Assembly (NCBI GenBank): GCA_025765595.1
Contig: JAIVFH010000155.1
Span: forward strand, 1 to 64,000
Source: Obelidium mucronatum
Lineage: Eukaryota; Chytridiomycota; Chytridiomycetes; Chytridiales; Chytriomycetaceae
Reading direction: 5' to 3'
DNA: 64,000 nt
Each line of letters opens with the position of its first letter. The stretch's first letter is position 1. The position numbers and the translations under genes are program-made. The notes beneath the pieces are model-generated. The model did no database searches and was not told the DNA's origin. It saw nothing but the letters and a program-made list of their open reading frames with translations. Shown piece by piece: positions 43,584-53,245 of this stretch.

Positions 43584-44357
43584 TTAATTCGCATCGATAA
43601 TTTGAGCTTCTATTATTGCGGTCATGAGCGATTCCGCATTGGGCGACTGGGCAACTGCGTGTACCTCAACACCCACATCAACCAACGCCTTTTTCGTAGT
43701 CTGTCCAATACATGCAATGCAGACTTTATGTTCCCACTCGCTTCTGAATTGGAGAAGGATTGAAACTCCAGAAGGACTGAAAAAGGATATCCAGGTTTGC
43801 TGCGTTGACAGCATATCCGTCAACGACTGTCGAACCACCTCAACGCTCTCAGAAACAGTTTCATACACAACCAGAGACTCGACAGTGATGCTTCGATCCG
43901 TGTGTTGACTCAACCGTTTGGTCAAAGTGTCCAAAGTTTTGTCTCCCCTCAGAAACAGTATCCGCGACGGTCTTGCTTCGTGATGGATGATGAATGACGC
44001 CAAATCGTCTGCGTTTCCAGTTTCGGATCCTTTTGGGTGGAAGCCGAGTTGTTCAAGCAGTTGGTTTGACGATGGTCCGACGACAAAGAACGGTTTCCGA
44101 GTCCAACTCTTTTGGAGTGTGCTGTCAATGTGCGACCACGCGTTTGATAGAGATTCGATGGCTCGCTTGCTGGTTGCGACAATGGCGTCGGTTTGTTGGG
44201 GTTTTGATGGGTTGTTGAGAAGTGATTGCAAGGCGTTACTGGAGAGCTGCGTTCGGAGCAGCGGCAGGTTGAAGCTTTCGAAACCTCTTTTACTGGCTGC
44301 TGTCGCATACGCATCTGGCTTGTCATCGTCGTTGGATCGCAGAAATACAACTAGCAT
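43584..44357 (-). CDS. HEM4: Uroporphyrinogen-III synthase
   Basis: Single exon, 257 residues, the normal size. The enzyme closes hydroxymethylbilane to uroporphyrinogen III in haem synthesis. Family landmarks: VVFLRSNDDDKPDAYATAAS at the start, DAIVATSKRAIESL (the I-x-T-S-x-x-A motif), PFFVVGPSSNQLLEQLGF, ILFLRGDKTLDTL, VVYETVSES (the conserved Y-E/x-T segment), WISFFSPSGVSILL and CIACIGQTTKKALVDVGVEV (the I-G-x-T-T motif). The C-terminal SLMTAI is also typical. No frame breaks, so it is probably functional. Confidence 0.85.
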   Translation of the reverse strand: MLVVFLRSNDDDKPDAYATAASKRGFESFNLPLLRTQLSSNALQSLLNNPSKPQQTDAIVATSKRAIESLSNAWSHIDSTLQKSWTRKPFFVVGPSSNQLLEQLGFHPKGSETGNADDLASFIIHHEARPSRILFLRGDKTLDTLTKRLSQHTDRSITVESLVVYETVSESVEVVRQSLTDMLSTQQTWISFFSPSGVSILLQFRSEWEHKVCIACIGQTTKKALVDVGVEVHAVAQSPNAESLMTAIIEAQIIDAN

Positions 44358-44614
44358 TTTCTATCTCTTCTATAAAAAATCAATATCAACATTCTTCTAC
44401 TGCATGATTTACGCGTTTCAATTATCCATAATTTGAGCATGCGATTGAGTAACGCGTTTATATTTATTTAGTTATTCTTCCTAATTTGAACACGGCACTT
44501 GTAAACTTGGAAGTTTCGACCCTATGGAGATGAGTAGACATTGTAACCAAAACAAATACGAAAACCCACTTATCGGATAGATAACAGTCAGCGCAAACGC
44601 TTAAGAATGAGATC

Positions 44615-45060
44615 ACCCTCCCATAACAACAAAGGCCTGGAATCCACCAGGAGGAGTAGCCGTTTAACCCAACAGCGCGCGCAACAGCGCAGGACCTGGA
44701 ATCCACCAGGAGGAAGAAGTTGTTTAACCCAACAACGAAAGGGCCTGGAATCCACCAGGAGGAGTAGCTGTTTAACCCAACAGCGCGCGCAACAGCGCAG
44801 GGCCTGGAATCCACCAGGAGGAAGAAGTTGTTTAACCCAACAACGTAGGGCCTGGAATCCACCAGGAGGAGTAGCTGTTTAACCCAACAGCGCGCGCAAC
44901 AGCGCAGGGCCTGGAATCCACCAGGAGGAAGAAGCTGTTTAACCCAACAACGAAGGGCCTGGAATCCACCAGGAGGAGTAGCTGTTTAACCCAACAGCGC
45001 GCGCAACAGCGCAGGGCCTGGAGTCCACCAGGAGGAAGTTGTTTAACCGGATGGGAGGGT
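44615..45060. repeat. Minisatellite array bounded by a 10-bp inverted repeat
   Basis: Eight units each begin CCTGGAATCCACCAGGAGG (the last has one change), at about 44636, 44696, 44743, 44803, 44851, 44910, 44958 and 45017. They alternate between a long form (~60 bp, containing CAGCGCGCGCAACAGCGCAG) and a short form (~48 bp, containing GTTGTTTAACCCAACAACG, itself a palindrome). The array is framed by ACCCTCCCAT (44615-44624) and its exact complement ATGGGAGGGT (45051-45060). The minus-strand frame is open across the array, but I read that as a by-product of the repeat. Confidence 0.8.
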
Positions 45061-45417
45061 ATGTCTATAAACAACTTGTGTTATAATCCAATTAAAAAGA
45101 CTTGGATTCTAGCTACCATTTACAATGTAGCGCTAGCTTGTCATTTGGAAGTTATTGCGAAGAAGAGTTTTTGCTGAAGTGGCGAATAGACGGAGGTTTG
45201 TTTAGAGGAGAGGTGGTTTTTTTTGGCTTTTTTTGTCAAGAAAGAAAACGCGTCAAACTCCAGAAGGAAATAAGAAAATAATGGGAAATAGAGCCAAACC
45301 TAAAAACGCCAAGCAGCAATCTGTTTGGCGCAGCAAGCAACGAATAGACGAGAAAAGGGTTAAGGACTTTGAAAAACGAAATCTTTCTTTTTTTCGACAA
45401 ATCCTCTCTTCAGCCAG

Positions 45418-47930
45418 ATGAAGCGCGACAATGCATTCGCAGCGCTGCGGACGCTCAAGAAGCGCAAGACGCCGCCCTCTGAAGCGAAGCGGTCGCCGCA
45501 CAAGACTGCGCTGAAGAGTGTCGAAGTTGTTGAATCGACAGCCGCCGTTGAAGCCGAAGTTCTCGAAGTCGAAGCCGCCAAAGACAAAGAACAAGAAAAA
45601 GAAAAAGAAAAAGACAAAAACAAAACCCGCATCAGCGTCGCCGCGAAAGGCGGCCTCGCGCTGGCGGCGCTGCGGCCGGGCGCGCGGCTCGTCTTCCAGG
45701 GCGCCGTGCTGCTGTGTCCGCTGCAGGGCGCCGTGGCCGTCGGCGGCGCGCCGCTGGCGGCAGACGGCCGCTTCGCCCGGGCGGCGCGGACGCCGCTGCG
45801 CTTCTTTCCGGTCTTTTCGCCAAAGTCAAACAGCTTTCTGGCCATCGAAGCTCTGCATTCGGGATCGCCGTGTGCGTCGATCGATCGCGGCGCGGATGAG
45901 GAGGAGGATGATCAAGACTCTTCGGCAGAACACATTATGGATTCTATCAAGTATCTGTACTCGAGACTGGGGAAAAACTCAGGGAAATCTGATTCTTCTA
46001 CCGTCCTTGTTGCTCTCTTGTCAATTCATCATTCTTCTGGCCTCGATGTTCTTGAAAAAAAGTTTCCAGTCTACAAGGAGCTGTTTAAATTGGTTCGTTG
46101 GATTATGGTTATGCGACCAAAAAAAGGAATGACGACAGAAACAAGTAAGACACTAATTTCATATCCTTTAGGTACCATTAAGCGAGTTAAATCGAGACGA
46201 TACATTCCATGTTGATGGATTCCATCCAGTGATGGAACCAAATCATCCTCACCCAACACTGGAAATTCCTGAATCTTGGTCATCTATTGGGAAAGAAGCT
46301 GTCCAATCTTCTTCAAAACCTGTCGTCTGCATCGTGGGAAGCAAAGGATTGGGAAAGTCGACCCTCTCTCGGTTCATGGTCAACCAGCTCCTGTCAAAGT
46401 ATTGTTTCATTTTTTTCTATTTCATTGTTTTTAAATGCACCAACTTGTTGTTTATTATCTTTTTTCATATCTTTCTTTTCAAAAGATATCCCAAAGTGGC
46501 TTTCCTAGATTGCGATCTGGGACAACCAGAACTGACTGTATCTGGTCAAGTCTCTCTCCACGTTCTTGATTCCCCATTACTTGGTCCCGCATTCACAAAT
46601 ATGAAACCTCCGTTCCATAGCTGTTATCTCGGAGCAACGTCTCCCAAAAACGATCCTGATTGTTACTCTGCTTCGATATCTCAATTGTGGAATATTTATC
46701 AGACCCAAGTTCCATCAAATATACCTTTGGTGATAAACACAGATGGTTGGGTAAAAGGTAAGAAAAATATTATTGATGCCTTCACTTCTTCGCCTCAACT
46801 CCCACCCTTTTTTTTTCTATTCAGGAATGGGATTCGACCTCCTGATTCATTCCCTCAAGGAAATCCGACCTACCCATCTCATCCAACTCAATCTAGATCC
46901 ATCATCAGCACTGGCAGCCTCCAAAAACATTCGCGATGACCTATCCCATCTCCTAAACTCCCCAGAAAACAGCACCACTCAACAGCAACCAATCGTCAAA
47001 GTCCACCTCGCCGCTGGATACGATGAAACGACAACCATGAAACCATCCAAATTCAATGCCTCTGATTTAAGAAACTTGACAATGATTTCGTATTTCGCTC
47101 AATTAAAAGCGAATCCATCGGAACCGATTTGGATTACACACGTGAATCAAGTGTTACCGAAACTGTGGAATTTTGGGATGCCTGTTGCGAGTAAAATTCC
47201 GTTTGGGGTTGCGTGGAGGGATGTTCGGGTGCGGTTTTTGAATGTTGAGGTTTGAGTGTGATTTTTTCATTTTATTTTTGGCCTTTGTACAATATTGTCT
47301 TTGCTGGTGGTATTGGCTTACATTCATTCCCCAAACAAAAAGGTTCCTGCAAGTCAAACTTTGGTTGCTTTGAATGGGAGTCTGGTGGGTCTTGTGGCAG
47401 ACTCACTCAAGTATATCGCTACTTCAGCCGATCCATCGACAGATGGAGACGTGAGTTATTTTTGTTTTCCTTCTTCGAATCTCATCATCATCTTTTTTTT
47501 TTTTTTTAAAAAAAAAAAACTAAACGAACCCCTTTTTTTTGGTTTACAGTACAAGGACCTCAACATTATCCCATCAGACCTCCAAATCCCACTACAAACC
47601 CAAAACTGTATCGGTCTTGGCATAGTTCGAGGAATCGACCCAGTTTCCAAAACTTTTTACATTGTAACGCCGCTTTCGGAATCGGATTTGAGTCTTGTGA
47701 ATCTGATTGTGAGGGGTGCTGGGGTGGAGTATCCTGTTGCGATGCTTATGGATGGGTTTGAAGTAAGTTTGATGGTTTTCTTTTTTGGTATGATTCGTAT
47801 TTTTTAATTCTGTACTTTCTTTTAGAATGTCCGCACAAATGTTCCGTATATAACTTATACTGCGGCGGAAGGAGTTGGTGGGATGGCCAAGAAAGTTCGC
47901 ACGAATTTACAGCGTCGAAAACATGTTTGA
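45418..47930 (+). CDS. GRC3: Grc3/NOL9 polynucleotide 5'-kinase
   Basis: RNA 5'-kinase that, with Las1, processes the ITS2 spacer of pre-rRNA. After a Lys/Glu-rich N-terminus comes a GC-rich-coded beta region (RISVAAKGGLALAALRPGAR ... LLCPLQGAVAVGGAPLAADG). The kinase core follows: VVCIVGSKGLGKSTLSRFMV (Walker A), VAFLDCDLGQPELTVSGQVS (Walker B plus the D-x-G-Q clasp motif), LGATSPKNDP, IPLVINTDGWVKG and MGFDLLIHSLKEI. The end GVGGMAKKVRTNLQRRKHV fits the family tail. Introns lie at about 46092-46172, 46400-46486, 46758-46824, 47249-47341, 47450-47548 and 47763-47825. Start 45418 (MKRDNAFAALRTLKKRK) is chosen; an upstream Met at 45233 opens a different frame. Confidence 0.85.
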
Positions 47931-48168
47931 GCAGAATAAATGTAATTTTCTAAGGGGCAAATATTATATCCTGGAATCAGTCTATTTGAAGGTTCTTCTT
48001 CAACGTCTTCTTCCTTCTTTGACCAACAATGCCTTGTCCTTGGCAGATCGGAGAAAGGCGAAACTTATTATTACAGCATGCATACTTTCTTCATTCATGG
48101 TTTTTATTTTTTATATGACCGAGAATGTACCAAATACCCCCATATTACTAATCACAATCAATTTTTAT

Positions 48169-49322
48169 TTATTTGAGCCAAAGCATTTTATACGCGTTTT
48201 CGCGTAATTCCTTATTAAAAGAAAGCACGATAATCGGATTCGTAGCTTCCACCAACACAGTGAAATAAAACGCCAAGAAATCGTAACCAGGAGATACAGG
48301 CTCTGCTGTAACCAATTCTGTGATCATTACTAATAATAGAAATTTACTACACCATTTGGAAAATGAACTTAATACAAAACTCACAAGTCAAGTAAGGTAA
48401 CCATCCCAACAGAAAAGACAGCACAATAACGAGACTCTGGTGCAACAAAACTCTCTGTTCCTTCTCTGCGCGTTTCGTGGTGATACTCACGCGTGAGGTT
48501 TGCGTCGTGTTTCCAGCAGCGCCAGCAACAGTAGCAGCGGCAGAAACCTCTACTAAACTCTGTTTCGATTCTTTCAGATTCAATCTTGTCTCACTTGCCC
48601 CCGCGGCCCCCACACCACCACCACCACCACCACCGCTACTGCTCAACTCCCTTTTCCCAGACCCTTCTTTACTACAAGACGTATCACTCGTCCGTAACTC
48701 CACCACCGACCGCCTCAGCTTCATATAAATCCTCGTATAAGCAAACCCAATAAAAACCGAGGGACTCAAAACCGTCACGATATTCACAGCAATCAAGCCC
48801 AACGTCTTCAAATCCCAAAGAATACCAGGCAGTTGCGCAGTATAACCGACTCGGCTGAAGTGTATACGTTTCCGCGTAAGAACCAACGAGGAACGGGAGC
48901 GATGCAATCAAGATACATAACGCAAAGCAGGAGAACGTGTATCTCCGGGCGAATGAGGTTGTCAAGTGGGTTTCGGTGATGATGACGGCGTAGCGGAAGT
49001 AAGTGAGGCCGAGGCAGAGGAGGAGGGATGTGGAGCATGGGAAGACTTGGAGGAATGCGTGGATTGGGCAGGGGATGATGGGTTCGCTGGCTGTGCTGCT
49101 GGGGTGTTGAAGGATTGATAATAGACCGATGGTGAATTCTGTAGTGGCGACAATGGAATCGGAGAAGCATAAAAAGTAGGTGAGGAAGGAGGTGGGTGAT
49201 AAGGTTTTGAGTCTTTGTGAGCTGGAGAGGACGATGAGGAGGTTGCAGGTTGACGCGACGCCTGCTGTTAACGTGAATATAACGCGTAGGCTTAGGCTCA
49301 AGGGATCAGGTGCCGAAGCCAT
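48169..49322 (-). CDS. Rhodopsin-like seven-helix receptor 1, one frame break
   Basis: Start MASAPDPLSLSLRVIFTLTA at 49322 aligns with the start of the neighbouring paralogue; an upstream Met at 49391 is less likely. Helices follow: VASTCNLLIVLSS, TSFLTYFLCFSDSIV, TSLLLCLGLTYFRYAVI (end of TM3, FRY in place of DRY), FALCILIASLPFLVGSYAET, LIAVNIVTVLSPSVFIGFAY, VIVLSFLLGWLPYLT and FLAFYFTVLVEATNPIIVLS (TM7 with NPII in place of NPxxY). Between EDVG and LIAVN (near 48790) the frame changes by +1, consistent with one extra base in a GGG run. A short intron splits TM6 from TM7 (about 48384-48330). Fungal class-A-like receptor of unknown ligand. Confidence 0.65.
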
Positions 49323-49418
49323 GGTCCCGAACAGATTGGTGGAAAAACTGCGAAAATTGTCAGAAATCTCTTTGCACCAACACACATTCAAATTTCCTCT
49401 TTTATGAGTATATATCCT

Positions 49419-50535
49419 TCAAGATTTAAAAGAACGCGTTTGTTGAGAATAATTCCCAAAGAAGCAGCACAAGGCTGATAATACACATGACTGAATCTCG
49501 CCATTAAAGATGACGGAAATAATAGGATTCACAGCCTCATTCAAAACCGTGAAATAAATGGCAAGAAAGTCCATCAGGGGCGAAACCAGCTCGCCAGTCC
49601 AAGTCTCATACACCATTACTTTCAAAAAAAAAGAACGAAAATTGAAGAATAAGTGAGATGACAAGCAAGAAATAATCAACAAAAAAAAAGACTCTCACAT
49701 ATCAAGGTACGGCGTCCACCCAACAACAAACGGAAAGACAATCGCAACGCTTTCCTTCAACAGCTTCATCTGATCCTCTTCCGCTCTTTTCTTTACAACA
49801 GTAACAGCTTCACTCGCACGCGAAGCCTTGAATGACGAATCCTCTTCCTCGGCAACACCGTACCCGCTTATCGAGTTGCGCTTGTTACTGCAGACGGCGT
49901 CTGTAAATGCAGTAACGCTTGTACTCATTTCCAAATAAATCCGTAAATACGCGTAACCAATGACAGTCACGGGTGGGATTATCGTGGCAAAGTTGATTCC
50001 AATGACGATCTTGGATCCAAGGTCTCGCTGATTCCATTGCGTGCAGCAGTAGACTTTGGATGGATGGAGTCCGTATGTTTGAGAGTACGAGCCAGTCAGG
50101 AACGGCAGACTTGCAATAAAACTTGAGAGTATGTAGACGATTAAAATGTAAAGAGGGGCAACCATCTTGGACGGGTTATAATGGTGTGTGATGATTGTAT
50201 AGCGGAGGAGCGTGAGTCCGAGACAAAGGAGGAGGCTGGAACTCCCACCAAAAATTTGAAAGAATCCGTGAACGTGGCAAATGGTTACATTTGACAAGGA
50301 GGAGACTGGATACCCTGTCAATTACTTCATTCCTATTCAAAGAAATGGAGTTGATGATAAATCCGACGGTAGCGGTAAGACCGTCGCTGCAGCAGAGAAA
50401 GATCAAGATCAGGGACGTTGGCGCAAGGTTTTGCAGTTTGCGCGCAGTTGAAGCAAAGATGATTAGGTTCAATAGGGAAGCGGCTCCTGTGGTGGCGGTA
50501 AATATTGCCGAATATATCCTTTCTTGGTCGTTCAT
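49419..50535 (-). CDS. Rhodopsin-like seven-helix receptor 2 (tandem paralogue), one frame break
   Basis: MNDQERIYSAIFTATTGAAS is followed by TM segments parallel to receptor 1: LNLIIFAST, TSLILIFLCCSDGLTATVGF, SSLLLCLGLTLLRYTIITHH, SSFIASLPFLTGSYSQTYGL, VIGINFATIIPPVTVIGYAY, VAIVFPFVVGWTPYL and FLAIYFTVLNEAVNPIISVI. The loop before TM3 shows a +1 frame change near 50310-50325, again explained by one extra base in a GGG run. The TM6/TM7 intron (about 49693-49618) is in the same place as in receptor 1, showing recent tandem duplication. A basic, Ser-rich third cytoplasmic loop (VVKKRAEEDQMKLLKE) is kept in both. Confidence 0.65.
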
Positions 50536-50639
50536 TCTGTTTTTGTGATGGGAATCGCGTGGGAATCCCGTCTACAAATTTGTCACGTCTCAATCCAATA
50601 ACAGTGAACACGAAAAAAGTGTGGTTAATTAATCGTGCA

Positions 50640-51290
50640 CGGCGAGGGAGAGCCTTTATTCTGGGATTTGGTTTACCGTTCCATTTTTCTCTTATTGTTT
50701 TGTTTGTTCTTATAAGATAAACCATAATTATTCGATGGCCGAATTATCCGGTTCAATCACACTGCGAAAACATTTTCTGAGATCTCGCTATTGTCAGGCA
50801 GGTACCGGACAGGACAGTGTTCCACAAGAGGGCGTCGAACGAAATGTTTCACCGTTCCGAAGTCTCATTCCGGCTTTTGGATCTGGTATTTTGGAGGGCA
50901 AAGGAGCCGGATCGGCGCTCGTGTAGAAACTTGGTTTTCTCACAACGAATGGATAACCATTCTGAGGAACAGGGTCTACCTTTCAACAGACAGCAGTATT
51001 GTTTCATCATTTAACGTATCAAAGAAACAGACTCAATCTCCAGTTGGAGAGAGTTGTGTTGGGATGTTTCAAAAATTGGCTACACTCTCTTTAGTGGCCC
51101 TACCACACGGCAATCTTTAGTAAAAGGCGAAAGATTGAAGCGTTGTTGCGATAAAACCAGAGAGGACAAGGGACAACGAGAAGTGCAGTGGCTCGCCTTT
51201 TATACTTTTCGCGTCTTCGGATAATTTTCCCGCCAAGTTACACGATTTTCGACTGCGCACGAATCTGATTGGCGCAACACGGTCAACGCG
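50640..51290. other. Intergenic, upstream region of U1 snRNA
   Basis: Short plus-strand frames (for example 50735-50926) have no recognisable domain. The last ~150 bp presumably hold upstream control elements of the U1 gene; no element other than the TATA box is obvious. Confidence 0.4.
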
Positions 51291-51298
51291 AGGAAAAG

Positions 51299-51314
51299 GG
51301 TATAAATAGGCAGC
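51299..51314 (+). promoter_or_regulatory. TATA promoter of U1 snRNA gene
   Basis: GGTATAAATAGGCAGC, with the TATA box beginning at 51301, 34 bp upstream of the U1 5' end. The spacing fits RNA polymerase II initiation. Confidence 0.7.
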
Positions 51315-51334
51315 AACCCGCAGTGCTAAAAGGC

Positions 51335-51498
51335 ATACTTACCTGAGTCGGAGATGCTGGTGATCAAGAAGGCCAGCTCTCCATGGATGGGTTTGGCCAT
51401 TGCACACACGTGCTGGGCCCGTCTGTGCACAACTCCTTCGGGGGTTCGTGGGACTATAATTTTTCTATCGGGAGTCTCGCTTTCGAGCAGACTCCTGG
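51335..51498 (+). ncRNA. U1 spliceosomal snRNA
   Basis: The 5' end ATACTTACCT is the exact 5'-splice-site recognition sequence of U1. Stem-loop I carries GTGATCAAGAAGG, the U1-70K loop (human GAUCACGAAGG). Stem-loop II carries CATTGCACACAC, close to the U1A-binding AUUGCAC loop. The Sm site AATTTTTC lies at 51458-51465 between single-stranded flanks. A final hairpin GGAGTC...GACTCC follows (about 51471-51496). The length is about 164 nt, the usual size for U1. The RNA starts spliceosome assembly by pairing with 5' splice sites. Protein-coding frames across this stretch are accidental. Confidence 0.92.
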
Positions 51499-51587
51499 CC
51501 CTCCTCCTCCTCTTCTTCTCTTTAAACTTGAAAATGATGAAACAAACGAAGTTATAGAAAGCGATAAAACACTGGACAATGTAGAAT

Positions 51588-53198
51588 CTATTTTGGTTCG
51601 CCGTTTGGCAACTTTGGAAAGAAGGCTTCTAATGCCTTTTTGCGTTTTTCATACTCATCGTCTTGGGTGGTTTCATCCTCATCTTCGCCATCCCATTGCT
51701 CGTTTTCCAAAGCAGCCAACAATTCGTCATCTCCACTCTCATTCGTTTGAGACGTGATGCCTGCGACTGGTGCCGCGTTTCCAGAGCCCGCAATCAACGC
51801 TGATGCAATCAATTTGGAATCAATCTTGACTCTTGCGTCGTCATCGTCCTCCTCCCTTTCACTCCAATCATCAAGTTTCGACCCCTCATCCTCATCAACC
51901 TCAGACGCGACAGATGGTGGCGGGACATACCCAACTTCAGTTTCACCTTGTGGCACCAACGCAAAAGTCAATTTCCACAAGACTCGATCTTCCACAGACC
52001 CGCTAGTCAACAGCCAGTGAAGACACAAATAGTCTGGATCCGGCAAGTTGTTCAAGTCATCCCAGACGGACACAGCGAGTGGGGAATCCCATGGATAAGC
52101 AGCGAGTCCAGGATCGGGGTTCCCATAAAAGTCGCGTTTTGTGAACGGAGACGCGTTGTTGATTGTTTTTGGGTACACGTCAATGACTCCGTCTGGAGAT
52201 CCAGTTCCTTTGCAGAGATGAATCGTGTTGATGAGTTCTTGGACTGCTTTTTGACCAATGTCGCTGAGGAGTGGGGTGCCGCTTTGTGAGAATGTATCTT
52301 CGATGGAATATTCGGATATTAAATGCTTCAGCTCGTTTAGGAATGGGGTTGGGGCTGGAATCACGGTTGTGTGAGTGGGGCCACGGTAATGGTGTTGCAG
52401 CAATTCAGACACGAGACCAATAAATTCTGATGGAGGCGAGAGAGAGGACGCAGGTCCCTTGAAACCAGTAATGTCTTTGAGACTGTTAAGCGTGTCTCTG
52501 CTCTTTACAGAAATTGAAGCCCAGAGCGAAGGAAGCCGGATAAGACGAGGATCAGAGAGACCGTTAATGAGTCCAGACATACCATTCAGGTCTCTGTAGA
52601 CATAAAAGAGAATGTATGCTGTTGCAATGACGGATTCAACAGTATTCGCTTGTGTTGCTTGGTCGCTGTCCATCAGCACGCTTGCCACGACAATATTCGC
52701 CAGATACGCATCGAACGCCAGCATCGCGCCACTCGTTGCTTTGAAATTCTCCGGATTCACCGCGCTGAACAGCTGCGCGTCAATGTGCGCAACAGCGTGT
52801 GCGGCAGCCGCAGGACTCCACCGTCGCCAGTCTTTCTGCGTCGCCAGCGCCATCTTCGCCGCCAGCGCGTCTTTTTTCCCCGCAGCGATTTCGCAGTCTT
52901 CGAAGGCGCGGCGCAGCTTTTCCAACCCGTTCTGCTTTGCGCTCGGCTGCCCTGCGGCGACAAAGTCGACCTGCTGCCGCGCGGCGTCGGCGGCGGCGTC
53001 GAGGCGCCGCAGTTCGCGCGGCAGCGGATCGAAGGCGGCGCGGTCGAAGGCGCTGCGAGAGTCTTTGTGGCTGAGAAGAACGCGCTCGGCCGCGGCGACT
53101 TCATTGCGCAGCTGCTCGAACAGAAGCCGCAAATGCGGTTCGCTGCTGCTGTTCGATGCGACGACAATGTCCGCAACAAGCGCTGCCACTTTCTGCAT
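51588..53198 (-). CDS. RasGEF-domain-like protein
   Basis: Single exon, 536 residues. Residues 1-130 are Ala/Arg/Leu-rich helices encoded in very GC-rich DNA. From about residue 138, HIDAQLFSAVNPENFKA resembles the opening of the CDC25/RasGEF catalytic domain. ANIVVASVLMDSDQATQANT, VESVIATAYILFYVYRDLNG and MSGLINGLSDPRLIRLPSLW fit the domain's N--a-------il-GL--p-i-rL--tW helices. A second globular part (YPWDSPLAVSVWDDLNNLPD ... RVLWKLTFALVPQG) is followed by an acidic Asp/Glu tail. No separate REM domain is visible. A role as exchange factor for a Ras-type GTPase is inferred and needs confirmation by profile search. Confidence 0.55.
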   Translation of the reverse strand: MQKVAALVADIVVASNSSSEPHLRLLFEQLRNEVAAAERVLLSHKDSRSAFDRAAFDPLPRELRRLDAAADAARQQVDFVAAGQPSAKQNGLEKLRRAFEDCEIAAGKKDALAAKMALATQKDWRRWSPAAAAHAVAHIDAQLFSAVNPENFKATSGAMLAFDAYLANIVVASVLMDSDQATQANTVESVIATAYILFYVYRDLNGMSGLINGLSDPRLIRLPSLWASISVKSRDTLNSLKDITGFKGPASSLSPPSEFIGLVSELLQHHYRGPTHTTVIPAPTPFLNELKHLISEYSIEDTFSQSGTPLLSDIGQKAVQELINTIHLCKGTGSPDGVIDVYPKTINNASPFTKRDFYGNPDPGLAAYPWDSPLAVSVWDDLNNLPDPDYLCLHWLLTSGSVEDRVLWKLTFALVPQGETEVGYVPPPSVASEVDEDEGSKLDDWSEREEDDDDARVKIDSKLIASALIAGSGNAAPVAGITSQTNESGDDELLAALENEQWDGEDEDETTQDDEYEKRKKALEAFFPKLPNGEPK

Positions 53199-53245
53199 TC
53201 AATCAATTCTGACAAAGAAAAAACAAAGAAAGAACAAAAGGAACA

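Noticed and set aside
44636..45050. Regularly spaced direct repeats that could suggest a CRISPR array or a repetitive protein on the minus strand.
   Set aside because: Repeats run head to tail without unique spac­ers, the host is eukaryotic, and the open frame follows from repeat periodicity.
45233..45421. An upstream Met frame as the start of GRC3.
   Set aside because: It is in a different frame and closes right at the GRC3 start; an intron could link it, but no clear donor is present.
51354..51557. Plus-strand open frames across 51354-51757.
   Set aside because: They overlap the U1 snRNA and the 3' end of the minus-strand RasGEF-like gene and show no domain.
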